From contig NC_135355.1 of NCBI RefSeq assembly GCF_051622035.1, forward strand, positions 19,895,486-19,959,485: DNA of 64,000 nucleotides. The letters are read 5' to 3'. Positions 24,601-39,600 of this stretch are shown piece after piece. The stretch comes from Arctopsyche grandis (lineage: Eukaryota > Arthropoda > Insecta > Trichoptera > Hydropsychidae). The position numbers and the translations under genes are program-made. The notes under the pieces were generated by a model, which searched no databases, was not told the DNA's origin, and saw nothing but the letters and a program-made list of their open reading frames with translations. Every line of letters starts with the position of its first letter. Within the stretch, counting starts at the first letter, position 1.

Positions 24601-27600
24601 ATTTAAATATAACATATACACTAGCTTTACAGATCACTCCAAAGCGACGAGTGTACTATACATACATATACAATATGTTCAAAACAATCAATACAAGCAT
24701 TTTATACAATGCGAAATCATACAAACATCAACCATAGTGACATTTATGGAGAAAATTTTGCAGCATTTGCTGAAGAACTTAAGATTTTCAAGATAGATTG
24801 GAAAGGAGATGCCAATTTTACAGGAACCGTTTCAATGAAAATCATAAAAATTGGCAAACTCTAATAAGAAACAATTGACCTGGAGTCACAAACCAAGGTT
24901 TAGCCACCAGATACTAGTGGGAATCGAACCGTGACCACTCTGCTCGAAAGCATAATATGCTATCCACTAACTAGTCTACGCTGCTGGTTATATACACAAT
25001 ATACAGAAAATCTTTTCCCACTCGAGGTGTTTCCAAATTCCAAATTTCGCTGTTTTCGATCTACCCTAATGTATATGTACATATGTACATACATACCTAC
25101 ATATATATGTATGCTTAATAGACAAATTTTTTTTTTATACAGAAGCAAGGAACGCTTGGAGAAACAGACGTAAATAATCAGTAATCGATGTGCGGAAAGC
25201 AAAAAAAAAAATGAGAATCGCAATTTTTTTCAATTATTAATATTTTTTAACGAACCCTTGCGTCCTCAATGTGGGAAAGTATACCCCGGTTGGGAAACGC
25301 TAGCTAATGATAAAGTTAATTTATGACGTATCATTCAAGGTTTTTTATGGAATGACAACTGCGAAATTTGAAAACTTTTATCCAAGACATAATATTTAGA
25401 ATACAGCGCGCAGTGTGGCTGTTTACAGATCTGCCTAGACACGCACTATATTTTAAAAAAAATATTTATATCTCATAAACTGTAGCACATAAAACGCTGA
25501 AAATGTATTTTCGATGCATTAATATAAGGATTTAGATATTGTAAGAATTGAAAATCTTCGTTAAATTCTGTGTAATTCTAAAAAGGGGAACGAAAGCTTG
25601 ACGAATAAATGAAGACTTTGTGGCAGCAAATTTTAGCATTTTCTTATGCATAGTGTCATAGTTCAAATTTAATAATTAATTAAATTCATGGGGGAGTCGA
25701 GCGGAGGTCTACTTAAAAACTTTTGTGAAATTTTAAATTTTTATAAAAAATATTTAACTCGGAGGTGGATATTTTAATCAAAATTTCTACAAAAGTAAAT
25801 CTATTATTGATAAAGTTTTATTAAATATATTGGAATATACCTTTTTGAGTTATATTAAATTAAAAATTTATCGCACAATTGACCACAATTGAACTCCAAT
25901 CTGGAAGTCACAAACGCACGCAGTACAAATCTAATTCCTTATATATCACGACACTGAGTTTGATCAAGTGTGACGGACTTTGACACGACTAAATAAAATT
26001 TTACTAACTACATCAAAGTAAAGATATTCAACAATATAAAGCGATGATATTAAAATCGTGAATTTCTAGGCAGATCTGCAAACGGCTACACTGCAGCGAA
26101 CCGTTTTCAAAACGACGCGCGAAGAATGAAATTGACGTAAGCACATTCGAGTAACAGAAATGTGTTAAAGATGTGAAGTCTCCGCCAGCGAGTGTGTGAT
26201 AAATTTATTACAAAGTCATGCAAGTATTCCATTAAAAAGGATATAATGCTAGAACGCTAGAAATGAATAGTTATAATGCTCGTTATAGTGATTGCGCTGC
26301 CGCATAATATTGTAATAACGTTTACGGTGGTGTAAGGTAGACGAAGAGGAGGTTGACTGCTTTCGAGAGATACGCTTGAGAAACAAGACCTGGAATACTT
26401 ACAAAGGTAGGGTAGAAGCTTGTCTCGCAAATCAAATTATCCAGAGGACAACGGGGCTTGTTCTGGCAGTGCGCTATCTGTACTCAAAAGCTTTTTCTCT
26501 GTCTCTCTCTCTCTGTCTAACCCACAAGTAAAATGATAACGGGGCTAAAGAGCTACTCGAATAAATCGTTCGATGCGCTTACACACCTATCTCCGCATTA
26601 ACACTATGAACGACGAGTTATCGCTCTATATATTTATGTATGTATATGACGACGAGGGGGGGGGGGAGGGAGTTGGGGTAAGTTTCACTACTCGAGGGGC
26701 CCCGTATCAGGATGACCTGAAAGGTGGCCTAAGCCAGGTACGCACCCTCGATAGGTCCCCTATTGTGAACGCACTGTAGCAAAACTCGGCTAAGCGAGGT
26801 ACACGAGGTACAGCGGACAGTTGCACCCTCGGAATACGAAACGATCGGGCATCTCACTAATGGGTGTACGGACAGGTAGAAATTTCAACTTATATACAAT
26901 AGCACTCGCCGAAATTTTTACCTTAGGCAAATATGAACACGTGAATTTTTGTATCAAAAGTAAAATAAAGTTTTATCGTCACTAGTTTGTGTGGTTTATA
27001 GTCAGCCGAGTATTTTTTTGGTAGGATACTATAATATTAACATGCTTTATACTTTTTTTATATTTGTTATTCGATTTTACATTCTAGTTGTTTTTCAATT
27101 TTGTATTTTGAACAACAATTAGTGGTGAAATTAATATCAGCCAAATATCATTTATCATGTCCCTCCTTTGGGGGGTGGGGCTGACCAAGGCCCTGGTCCA
27201 GTGGCTCGGCATTTTGGGTGTCTGGGAGTACCCAGACTGATTAAAATATATAACGTTAGAGTTCGGTTATTTTTTTATTTTTCTTGTTGATTTCTCAGTG
27301 GTGCATTTTTTTATACCCGCTATGACCGAAAATTGTTCATCGTACGCCGAACCATTTTTTTTTTGTTCGTAAAAGCTTATCTCAAGACAAATTTTTAAGG
27401 ATGCAAACACATTCTCGGTCAATTGTAAAGTTTTACATAATTCAATCACAGCTGATTTCATTTCTGTTAGGCAAACTTTATTTTAATTGAAATATGAATT
27501 GCTTTTTAACAAAAAAGTTGAAGTTCTAGAAAAATTCGAATTCGAATTCGAAAGAGATGTATGAATAAGGTACCTGCATATGAATATGAAAAAAACTAAA

Positions 27601-30600
27601 TTTTTCAAAAAAAAAACCTTTTATTTCATCTACTGAAGTTTATTTCGGTCGATTATGATAAGTTTTGACTTATTAACGAGAATTTTATTTTATAACATGA
27701 TAATAAAAAAAAATCGTCGTAAAGCGTACATATAATGGATGTTGTGTGAAATGAATATGCTCTCTGTATATTAGTATTCGCTAGCAATTAATAAAATAAA
27801 CGAATGTCCTATAAAAAAATAATGCGGTTTCCTGCCCGGTAATACAATAATAAATACGAACACAAAAGGTTTCAAAACAAAACGAACAAATGTGTTAAGA
27901 AAAATCTTGCGGAAGATAAAAGGCGGTGGAGTTCAGCGGGTATCAGTGGAAAAATCGAATTATCCGAGAACAAATGTTGCACAGCGCACACTGCTCTACC
28001 GGTGGACCCAGCCGCCCACAACAACAAAGGGAAATTGTTAAATTGCATCTTGAATTTCTGGCTACGTGAGCGCACCTGAGAGCAGAATACGTCCAGCATT
28101 TATCTAATGTAATCTTTGCAGCTGGTATTTTTAGTATTTTCAATGTGAAATTTATTAATTTCGATGTGATTTTGTAAATATCTTAATTAAAATTGTTATT
28201 TCAATGATAATATTAAAGAATATATAAATCAAACTTTCAATGTAAAAGTATTCTCATTGAGCCGCTTCACAAAATGATTTTTGTTTAATTTAAGTTATAT
28301 AATTACCTTAGCGTCGTCCCAAAAGTGAGTACGGGCAGGATAACCCACTATACGATCAGGGAAATCCTTCCACACAGTATAGGCAAAGTCAGCTTCATCA
28401 GCCGTCAAGGAAGCATCCTCATCCAGCTGAAGGACGGCGGCAGTTTCGATAAGAGCATGAGGCTGAAAACGGGCCGATATGCCCATACTGAAAAAAAAAA
28501 CAACCAATAAAACTTTTGAAAATGCTCAAAAATAATTGAACAAAAATGTATGTGTAATCACCCCGGACTATATACAGAAGCATCTATAATATCGAGAGGG
28601 ACACTGTAAGGAGTGCTCGGCCATCTGGAACGAGGAGGAGGTGGTCGATCGTTAGCCCACATGATCAATATCTAAAAAGGAAAAAAAAAATTTTAATAAA
28701 GTGCATACAGTTTCAAGAAATATCCAATGAAATTTTTTTATCGATTGAACTTCAGCAGCTCAGACATAGCTGTATGCAATGTGATCGCGTGCTGACGAAC
28801 TTTCTCAAAAAGGTATAAATCAATTGGAAAGCATTTTTCAAAGCATCCACAAGGACGATGGTTGGTACGGCGTAAGGGAAGGGTCGGATGAGAAAAGTAC
28901 CCCCTGAAGCATGGTGTAACGTTCGCAACTTGAACGATAAAATATAAATTATACGTTCGAGACGCGCAGATAACGCGGCGCAGGATCATACTTAAGTACA
29001 TATATACATACATATATGTATGTATATATATATATGTATGTAAACTTTAAGAATTCTCGCTAACAAATTTAACTTCTCTCAGATACAGGATAATACTGTG
29101 ATGTCATGTGTTGTTAACCAAAACGACCCAGATGAGACACCGGATTTGTTAAGACAAGGGAGAGAGACTATCGTCGAAAGACTGTAAGATCAAAGGGACG
29201 CAGATTAATCATACCCGAGCAAATCCATTTGCTACGGCGTAGCAGCTACGCATAAAGAACATTAATGATGTACACATGTATGTAGATGGAACATACATAC
29301 ATACATGTGTATGTATGTATGTATGCACAGTATCAGAGATCGAGTACCTCATAATTCTAGTCATATTAAAACTGTGTTTAGTGTTTGATGTTTTTATGGT
29401 GGCGGTACGTTGTACGTCCTATTGTACATATACCTACATATGTATACATATGTATTATATATCGAATCAAAGCTTATGAATGTACATACATATTTACATA
29501 TATCAAATGAAATTTTTTTTATTTATGGTGCGTATGCACCAGGCCAACGAATGGCACCAGAGGCCAACTTTTGAAACCAGTAGCGTTATTATTACTATTT
29601 ATTGTTGTCATATGTCCATTGCCTATGTATTTTAAATCATAGAAAAATATATACTGTAATATTATTTTAGCTAGAGACATTTGAAACACATAAGAAAAAT
29701 GCCCTATTTTGCATGTTTTTTAAAAATTCGTATCTCGCCTTAATTTAAAAATATAAATAATCTTTTTTAATCGTAAAACATGTTAAATAGTTGAAATCAA
29801 ATAATAAAACCAAAAAAAATTGTGTATAGCTTCATGTAATTAAAAAAAATCGAAAACATCGAACAATTGAAAGTGATGCGATTTCTCTGCATCTTACTGC
29901 ATGTGTTTTTAAATAAACAATATCATCATCATCATCATCATTTACAGCCATTCGCCATCCACTGCTGGATGAAGGCCTCTCCAACACGCTTCCACTCGTC
30001 TCTGTTTTGCGCAACACTCATCCATCTCATTCCGCACATTTTCCTAATTTCGTTCACCCATCTTCCTTGCGGTCTTCCTTTTACTCTTTTGCCTTCTCTC
30101 GGGTACCATTCAAGCACTTCTTTTGTCCACCTTTCGTCCATCCTCCTAGCTACGTGACCCGCCCATTGCCATTTCAATCTCTTCACTCTATCCACTATGT
30201 CCACTACCCTTGTCATATTTCTCACCCACGTGTTCCGCTTCCTGTCTTTCCTCGTTATGCCAAGCATACAGCGTTCCATACTTCTTTGAGTGCATTGGAT
30301 TTTATTTTGCATCTTGGCGTTCAGTGTCCAAGTTTCACATCCATACGTCATCACTGGCAAAACGCATTGATCAAAGATCCTTTTCTTCAGGCAGAGTGGC
30401 ATTTTTGATTTAAAAACAGCATTCATCCGTCCAAATGCACTCCACCCTAATTTCATACGTCTCTTTATCTCTTCATTTTTACTACCAGACATGTCAATTA
30501 TTTGACCTAAATATAAATAATTATTTACTACTTCTACTGGTTTATCATCTAAGGGGATGCTATCAGGCATGCAATAGCTATTGAACATTAGTTTAGTCTT

Positions 30601-33600
30601 ATCTACGTTAATTTTTAATCCTACTTTTCTACTTTCCCTGTCCAGCTGTGTTAGTCTGATAAGTAGGTCAGCTGAATCACGAGCTACTAAAACTATATCG
30701 TCTGCGAACCGAAGGTGACTCAAAAAGCGACCATTGATGCTTACTCCGGCTGTATCCCAATCCAATTTCCTGAAAACTCCCTCAAGCACCGCATTGAATA
30801 ACTTGGGCGAGATTGTATCTCCTTGTCTTACTCCTTTTCCTATGCTAAATCTATCTGTACCTGAAAAAATTTTAACCGAAGCTGTGGCATTCTTATATAT
30901 TGCAGCTAACAGTCCCACATAGGGTTCCGGCACTCCCTGTGTTTTTAGAGCGTTAAGTACTGCATTATGACTAACTGTATCGAAGGCTTTCTCATAATCG
31001 ACGAAACCTAGGCACAATGGCCGTTGATATTCGTTGGCGCGCTCGATTAGTTCGCCAACTACTTGGAGGTGGTCCATTGTGCTGAAATTTGCCCTAAACC
31101 CTGCCTGCTCTATAGGTTGGTTCTCGTCGAGGATATTCTTCAGCCTTTCTGTAATAACCTTCGTGAAGAGCTTGTAGACCGCTGAAAGTAGACTAATGGG
31201 TCGGTAGTTCTTGATATCGCTTTTGTCGCCTTTTTTGTGTATTAAAATGATAGTTGCGTTATTCCATCCTTCTGGTATAGCTTGGTTCTGGATGCATTTG
31301 CTGAAAAGCCTAGCTAAGATATTAATTAGGGGGGGGCCTCCACATTTTAGTAAGTCAATGGGAATATTATCTTCCCCTGGGGTTTTACCGTTCTTTGCAG
31401 TTTTTAGCGCGGCCTCTACTTCGCTAGGCAATACTGCAGGAACCCTTTGGCCGTGTGTCGATTCCAGAGCGGGGAATTGGCCGTTGTCGTTCTCGTATAG
31501 TTTTGCATAGAACGTGTAAACTCTGTCTATGATTTCTTCTCTATTCCTAATTATTACTCCGCTCTCTGATCTGATTGCGATCATTTGGTTTTTGCCTAAG
31601 AAAAGATCCTGTTTGCACTTTTTCAGGCTACGGTTATTCTTAATGGTATTTTCTATTAGCTTGCTGTTAAAATCCCTGACATCCCTGACTATTCTCTTTT
31701 TAATTTCCTTATTTACTAGATTGTATTCTTGCTTATTATTATCCCTATCTAAATTCCTTTTATGCTTAATTAGGTTTTTTGTTTCCGCTGAAATTTTGCT
31801 TAATTTAATTTGTTTCCTGAATCCACCTAATTTCTTACCTGTTGAGGTTAGAACCGAACTAATTACAGTGTTCAATTCCTCGATGTCTGCTTCTGGGTTT
31901 AATTTCCCGTATCGATTGTTTATTTAATTAGTTGGCTACCCAAATAAACAATATATCTGGCAATAAATGTATTTTTCTAAATTAAAGATTCCAAAACTCA
32001 TATAAGAGTAAGTACATATAATTGTATTTAGCAAGGTTTTTAACTTTTTGTTATATTAAATTATTTAAAATATAATTAATTTATTATTAATATTAAATTA
32101 ATTCTATTTTAACGATATTTGACAAAAAAAGAGGATAGCACATCGAACACAACCTGTTTCTTTATAAATAACATAAACTTTGTTTTAATTCGTGTATCAA
32201 ATCCTTTCCGAAACCACCCGTTGAAATCAACGGGCCCAAAACTAGCTTAGCTTAACTAAACTTAGCCGTGAAACCATCGTCGAATATTCAAATAGTCCTT
32301 TTTTTTAAAACATTAATTGAAATTTTCGTTCTAGCCATATAAAATTACGTAATTATAATAATTTTATTTAGCAAGGTTTTGAACCATTTTTTTTTCTTTT
32401 CATATTATCAATTAAATATATATTTTTAATTGAAATTAATTTATATTTTAACGATATTTGAAAAATAAAATTAATTCGACATGTCTCGACCGCGAGTCGA
32501 ACATTAGACCACGACGGCCGATAAAGGATCGATCTTTGCCTTCCGATATTTGCGTTTTCTGTAATTTAACATTCCGGCTCGTCACGGAGACCGATGTAAT
32601 ATGTATATAATATTCAAGGTTGCGAGGTCAATGACCGGGGTTTGTTTATACATAATTGTGGATATTGGGTTTTGTAAATTAAACATACATTTTTGGTTAC
32701 GTCACGCAATGTAAAAATACGTAATTTTCATATTATCCGATTCCGATTTCGAATTCGATGTTGACTTCGGGTTTTTAAATTCCATTATTATGTTTATTGC
32801 ATAATTTAATTGGCATAACTGATTCCCGATTTTTGTTTCAGTTCCGATTCCGATTAATTATTACTATTCATATTGTAACTTTATTTTAAATTGTGTATCC
32901 ATCCGAAAGCACCCGTTCAAATTTCAACGGGCATAAAACTAGTTATTAATTAAATCAATTAATTTGTAAGGGTAATTGGAAAAACTTATTTTATTAAAAA
33001 GAGAATTTAACTTTAAGATGATGATGATGATAGAGATCCCAATGGAAACTCTATCCATGAGAAATTTTTCTGACTATTCGACAAAAGTTTTTGAAAAGTA
33101 GAATGAGAAAATTATTAAAAAGTAATTTGAAAAAAATTTTACCCCGTGCGGATTGAACACAGGTCAAAACATTTATTTTATTTTATTTAATAACTTAATA
33201 TGCAAACAACCATGCGATGATATTTCATCGGGTACAACACTAGTATGTATAGATACATACATATATTTGAAATGTATCTTTTGCGCAAGGCTCTATAACA
33301 AGAAAAAAGTTATAATGAGAAGAATTTTGTTCGGAAAAAAATTGAAAGAGAATTTCCTCGGATACGCGCATATGTTCGCCAGCTACTTTTGACTTTATTA
33401 AAACATATGCGTGCGGGATACGATACGTACACTGAATATAAATTAGTGATTCCCTTTTTATTTTTCTATATAAGAACGAGTGTGCGTACATACGATAAAA
33501 TATTTTTTCAGCAATTTTCACATAAACGAAAAACGTTTCGAGCAGTTTTGCCAATCCAGTTGCCGTGCTAACTCGATGAGAAAATTCATTCAACGTCCGA

Positions 33601-36600
33601 GCGAATTTTAACGCTCAAAGTTTGTCCCCTCTAGATTGGAAACTTTACACAGTTAAAATAATCTACTGCGTGGAGTTCAGATTGATCGTTTGATAATCGA
33701 GTGAAATAGGTTGGCGGCTCGAAAGCGGTCCTTTTGGCGACATCTTATTAACGCAGCGAATAACCAATCTATGCAGAGCCCGGTTGGCGAAGAAAAAATA
33801 AATGGCTCGTTCGAAATGAAATAATGGTTTTCCGATAAACTCAGTTCGGTGACTGGCTGACGCCTCTGTGTATATGTATGTACTGTATATGCTTTATATA
33901 TATGTACATATGTATATGTATATGTATGATATGTGTATTTTTCCCTCTCGCCCTTCCTCAAGCACCAGATGGTCTCCATAATAGTAATTTATGACCGTCT
34001 CTTTGCCAAATGCCCTCTGCCTCTTCAGGGCTCTCGTTTTTCCCTTTTCCCGAGCATAATGGAGGAAGCTTATAATGAAACTCTAATGGAGAGAGTACCT
34101 ATCGACGTCGAACCCCTGACCGACGATGGGATATCATTCAATAGTTTTTTACCCTGCCATAGAAAGGCTTTCAGGGTCTACTAAAATTGACAACGTCCCC
34201 TATAAAACGCCACAAATGTACACCCTAAAATAAAATTGATAAAGTAATGAAATGCAATTATGCTGCATTGTACGAAAGCATAAAAACATTATGGAATATG
34301 CACGTCGACTATAACTTTAATAGTAGATAGACTCAAGAACTTGGCTACAGCAAAACAAATATGCTGTGAAAATAATTAGAATAGTATTTTTAAAAACAAC
34401 TAATTCCAATACACATACTTAAAAATTTCACTTATTTGTTTCATATTTATGTTTATTTTCATTCTTATTATTGTATCCTCTATTATTATTATTATTATTT
34501 GTTTAGCCAAGGTGATGACTTGGAACTACTCTGTAATGAAAATTGTGAAATAAATATGTATATTTTATCGACTCACAGGGGCCAAAACTAACGGGAATAA
34601 ATGGTGTGCGGCTCAAATCTATATACATACATATATATGTACATATGTATGTATGTATTATGTAGTACATACATATGTAGTCCAACGAGAAACTATAATG
34701 TATTCGCACGCCTCCCAACTTATGACATTTTTTTCACAAACAAAACTAACATACCAAAATTTCATTATGGGGACCATACGTAAATTGCCATTTATGTACA
34801 GTGGTAGAAGTTACTACCTTTTTAATTCCTAAAACATATTTGCCACATCTAGAATTTTTCCGTCTCACGTCGTCTTGTTTTCAATAACGTTACATTTAAC
34901 ATCACAACATTCCATATAAGTTACTTTAAAGACAATTAATACTTCATATTTGAAATTTGAATTGAAAAAAAAACGTCTTCGTTCTTTATTTGGCCTTTTA
35001 TTATTGCGCACCTTCTGAAGTATTGATTCACAACAATTGCATGAAAATCGGTTCAACCGTTCTCGAATTTCATGACAACAAACACGGTTATCGGAAACCA
35101 CATATTGAATTTCAACAGACAAACTCTATGAAAGAAAGTAATGAAAGAAACTCACTCTGTGAATATATCTCGAACGTGAAATGTTTTTAATGAGTCGATA
35201 GAGGGGTGAAGTGGGATGCGTTGGCGCCCCCAACTGACAGTAGATGAGTGCAGTGAAGGCATTTGGACCAGGGGGCGAAGTACCCATAGCCTCCAACCAA
35301 AATGGATAAGCGTCTCGAGTATCTGCATACTGTGGAAGCGTCACTAACGCCCCCGGCGCCGAGTTCCAAGCAAGAGCGTCTCGACGCGCCCTTCCTGGAA
35401 TCCTCTCAGCAATTATCTGGAAAATTCAATAAACAATGTATTCAAATTACCAAATAAATAATGAAAGTACATATAATACATAGTTTAAACATTCTAAAAT
35501 CACTGAGAGGTGGGTCTGTTCTAAGGATTCCAATAGTTGCCACTACCGGTACAACCGAAAAAAATTCTCACTACCGGTAGTACTGGTATGGTTTATTAAT
35601 GCAATTAGTGTAATAAAATTAGAATAATTATTAAAAAATATTTATTAATTATTAGAAAATTAATCTATGAATTATTTTAATTCATTTCTAATTAATTACT
35701 ATCTTAATTTCTAAAAAATAATGTTTTGAGTCTTTCTACACCACCCGAATTACCAATCGGCGAATGTTAAAAAAAGTAAATAAATTTTTGTGTGGTCTGT
35801 GCTTTGAAGAGGATGGTTTTAGCTTTTAAATAATATTATTTTATTTTATTTTTATTTATTCAATCGAACATATACACACGCCTTTACAGATAGCTTAAAA
35901 GCGACGAGTGTGCATATTAATACGGATCAAGAAACACTAGATTATATATAAATACATAATTATTATGGATGTGGCTATTTGAGAAACAGTATCGACGAAT
36001 CATTGACTATTTGTAGATACAGTATCGACGAATTATTGACTATTTGTAGATACAGTATCAACGAATTATTGACTACTTGTAGATAGCAACCACAGGTTGC
36101 AATATGGGAACTGGATATGTAAAATATTGTTGGTGTCGACGGCCCCATTGACTATTTGTAGGTACAGTACAAATGAAATATTGTCAAATGACAAATCTTT
36201 TTAACGGCACCCAAATGTCAAATGTTAGACGGGTAGTGCAAAATTGTCATAAATTATTCTAATTGTTCTAAACATTGATAACAATTAGATTTTGAAGATT
36301 TTGAAGAATCAAGTCATTGGTTTTTACTGACAGATTAGAAGTTAAGTATACGTATCAAATGTATACTGAGTACATGTAAAAAATACCATAAACGAAAATC
36401 ACGGTAAATTCGAATGTCCAATTTATTGTGACTTCGTATTAATTGACATGAAATTCAATTAATTAAAAAGGCAATTACTAGATATTGCTTCACACAAATG
36501 AACAGCAGGAAGTATGCAATTATATCACAGATCTTTAAAACTACTTTTTATTTATAAAGCAAACATGCCGATAAAAGAAAATGGCAAAGTCTGGGAAAAT

Positions 36601-39600
36601 TTCAAAGATGGTAGCAGTAAAAGATATTATACACCTCCAGAAAACTGCACATGCAGTTTTTGGAAATCATACAATTTTCCCTGTCGCCATATTTTATTTG
36701 TGCGGGAGGAAAGAAAAATCGACGCATTTCCAGAGGTGTGTTTTCATCAAAGATACAAAAATCAAGATATTGAAGTCGAATTTCGAATTGATTCGAATTC
36801 AGATGAAGAATTTCTCATTAGTGGCTTATCACTCTTCAACCAAACTCAACATAGCTTAAAAACCATCGTACAAAATCAATAAAAATCGATCGAGACACGG
36901 CAATGGAAAATACACAAGATTGTAATACAGAAGAACTCAAAGAAAACAAATGCGTTTTATATGAGACCATCAATATACTCAATATAAATTAAAAATTTAA
37001 GAACAAAATCAAATGCAAGGGTCGTCCCAAAAAAAAAAAACAAGCAAAGAACATTTAATCGAAAATTAAAATATACTCCTAAGCATATATAAACTCTCAA
37101 AATATCAAATCAAGAAAAGATTGAAATAAAAATCTGAAAATCATCAAAAAACGAACCTACCATTAACTTGCTGTCTCTGTATTACTTTTTTTTTGGCCCA
37201 GAGTACATTTGTATGCGAAAATATCAAATAATTCATAGATACTGTATCTAAAAATAGCCAATAATTTATCGATACTGTATCTACAAAGTCAATAATTCGT
37301 CGATACTGTATATACATATAGCCACAACCAATTATTATTATATATTTTTACATTATATACGACCATTTTGACCATACTGTTTGAATAGCAAAGTAGCATT
37401 TTATACAATAGGATTAATACAAGCATTTATGCAATGCGAATTCATACAAACATCACCCACAAAGATATCTATGGAGAAATTTTTTGCAATATTTTATTTT
37501 TACTTGGGATTTTCAAGAGAGATAGGAAAATAGATGACAATTTTACAGGAACCGTTTCAATGAAAATCATAAAAGTTGGCAAACTCTGATAGGAAACGAT
37601 AGACCTGGAGCACAAACCAAGGTCTGGCCTGCAACCACCAGTGGGACTTGAACCGTGACCACTCTGCTCGAAAGCATAATATGCTAACAACTAGTCCATG
37701 CTGCTGGTTATATACACATGTATTCAAATAATTGTCAAATGAAAAAAATAGATTTCCGAAAAAAATGGAAGGTGAAGAGGCATTGTCAGTTATATGTGAT
37801 TGTTATAAATCAATATAATATACATATGTACATATGTATGTACATACATATGTAGTCAGAAATACTCCCAGGTCTATAGGTACGATATCTTCGGTACATT
37901 TAATTTTTTATTTGAAATTAATGGTTGGTTAACACTTGGTTGCTCCTTTGAATGCCAGGGCAAAAAAGACGATGAGGATCGACTCATTCTTCGACTAAAC
38001 CATATAGCCGATACAACGTTTGCTCTTGAATTCAAAACAATTTAACTAACATAACAATTCAATGTATGTATAGTGAATTGCAAACCGCCCGGATGCATGC
38101 TCATTTCGACTGAATTTTAACTGTTTGGATTTCAGCATTTACGAAAGACGAGATATTCATGGGGTTGCGCAGATGACATAAGTTTAACGTTTTAATGCAT
38201 TAAATATGTACACATGAATACCGCAATCAAATTTCATAAATGCGTTCATATTTTCCGACTAGCATTAAACGTACGAAAATAATTTCGGACTGCACTGTTG
38301 CAATAACATACCAGCAATTTATGAAAATTACACAACGATCTTTGCATACGGAATAATGGAGCGTTTAAATTTAAACTGCGGTTGACATTCATTGTCACAA
38401 TTGTCAACTCGCTGCATTCTACATATACTATCGAGTAAATGAACGAAGTGTGATAAAAATACACTAAGCAACAAAAAATCACATTTTTTTACTTACTGGA
38501 GCGGAGACTAATCAATCGTTACTAAGTTTGACCCACTGCATTCGAATATGAAAATTATTGTTATTGGTTCATATTTGAATTCAGTGGGCCAAATTTAATA
38601 AAGATTGAATAGTCTCCGCTAATTTTGGTATGAATTGGTATTTGGTTGAATGTATGAATAATATTTAGAGGTTCCCATCGGTTCCAAAAATAATATTCTA
38701 ATAACAATGTATCGGAATTGTGCACGCAAGGATGTATGTACATATGTACGATGGGTGCGAAAGACTGACTAATGTTAATATTTTAAATGTCTATTCCAGT
38801 TTTTATCCATCAATTGGACAGTATTGGTGATTCATCTCCACGTTGTCAGTTTAAATTGTCAAACCAATCAGTCAGTGGAACTAGTAATTCCAATGAATTG
38901 AGTTGTGAATGGTCAGATTGATAGTATGTATACATATGTATGTATGTATGTAGAACAAAATCGATCATGATTGTTAGTTTTTCATTATTTTACGATATAT
39001 TGCGTATTCTCCGTATTTTTTAATCACACCTGCTGTTTTTCGATAAAAACAAGTTATCACATTAAATTAATTTCACGTCAATTCAACGTGATGACATAAT
39101 AATTTTAAAGCTCATTAAAATCGTGTGTATTATTAAGTACAATACAATTATCATAATAACAATTGTTAAATCATTATTTTAAATTTATCATTGAGGTAAC
39201 GATATATAATATATTTGCATGCTAAAAAAACAGTAACCGCATAGCATATTGTTATCATACAACATAATTCAGTTTGTTTTATTTGTATACTTTTAAGAAT
39301 TTACATCAGCAATTCAACAAATAAAATTATTCTATCAAAATCAATCACTTCATTTGAATAATAAGAATAATAATTTTAATCCCTTTCGCTTTCTACATTC
39401 ACATATCTGAGATCAACTAAAATGACGAATTTCAATGCGACAAAAGAACGAACTTACTATCATACATTCGCTGATATGTGAAACGAAAATACAAATATTA
39501 AGTGCATGTATCTAAACGCATTTAGGTCAATCGATGACTATTACAAGCACGTACAAATATTTTTATGATTCTCACATTTTTATTACGAATTAAATGACAA

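Larger units (their letters stand above)
35845..37716 (-). mobile_element. tRNA-derived SINE, split by the Mutator-like element
   Basis: Bases 37330-37716 hold the head (ccagcagcatggactagtt on the minus strand), a B-box-like ggttcaagtcc and the core. Bases 35845-35966 hold the 3' part (cacactcgtcgcttttaagc, then tgtaaaggcg and an A-rich tail). The two parts are continuous with the SINE at 24590-24992 once 35967-37329 and one copy of aattattat are removed. Confidence 0.8.

Noticed and set aside
28738..29013. Possible extra ttv exon on the minus strand
   Set aside because: Exons at 28671-28562 and 35416-35156 already join in frame (YIHR to ILIMW), so nothing is missing between them.
30007..31927. 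Several plus-strand frames of 60-130 codons
   Set aside because: They are antisense shadows of the RTE reverse transcriptase on the minus strand.
35985..37320. CRISPR-like array of 33-bp repeats
   Set aside because: The repeats are directly adjacent without unique spacers and are inverted at the other end: transposon termini in a eukaryotic genome.
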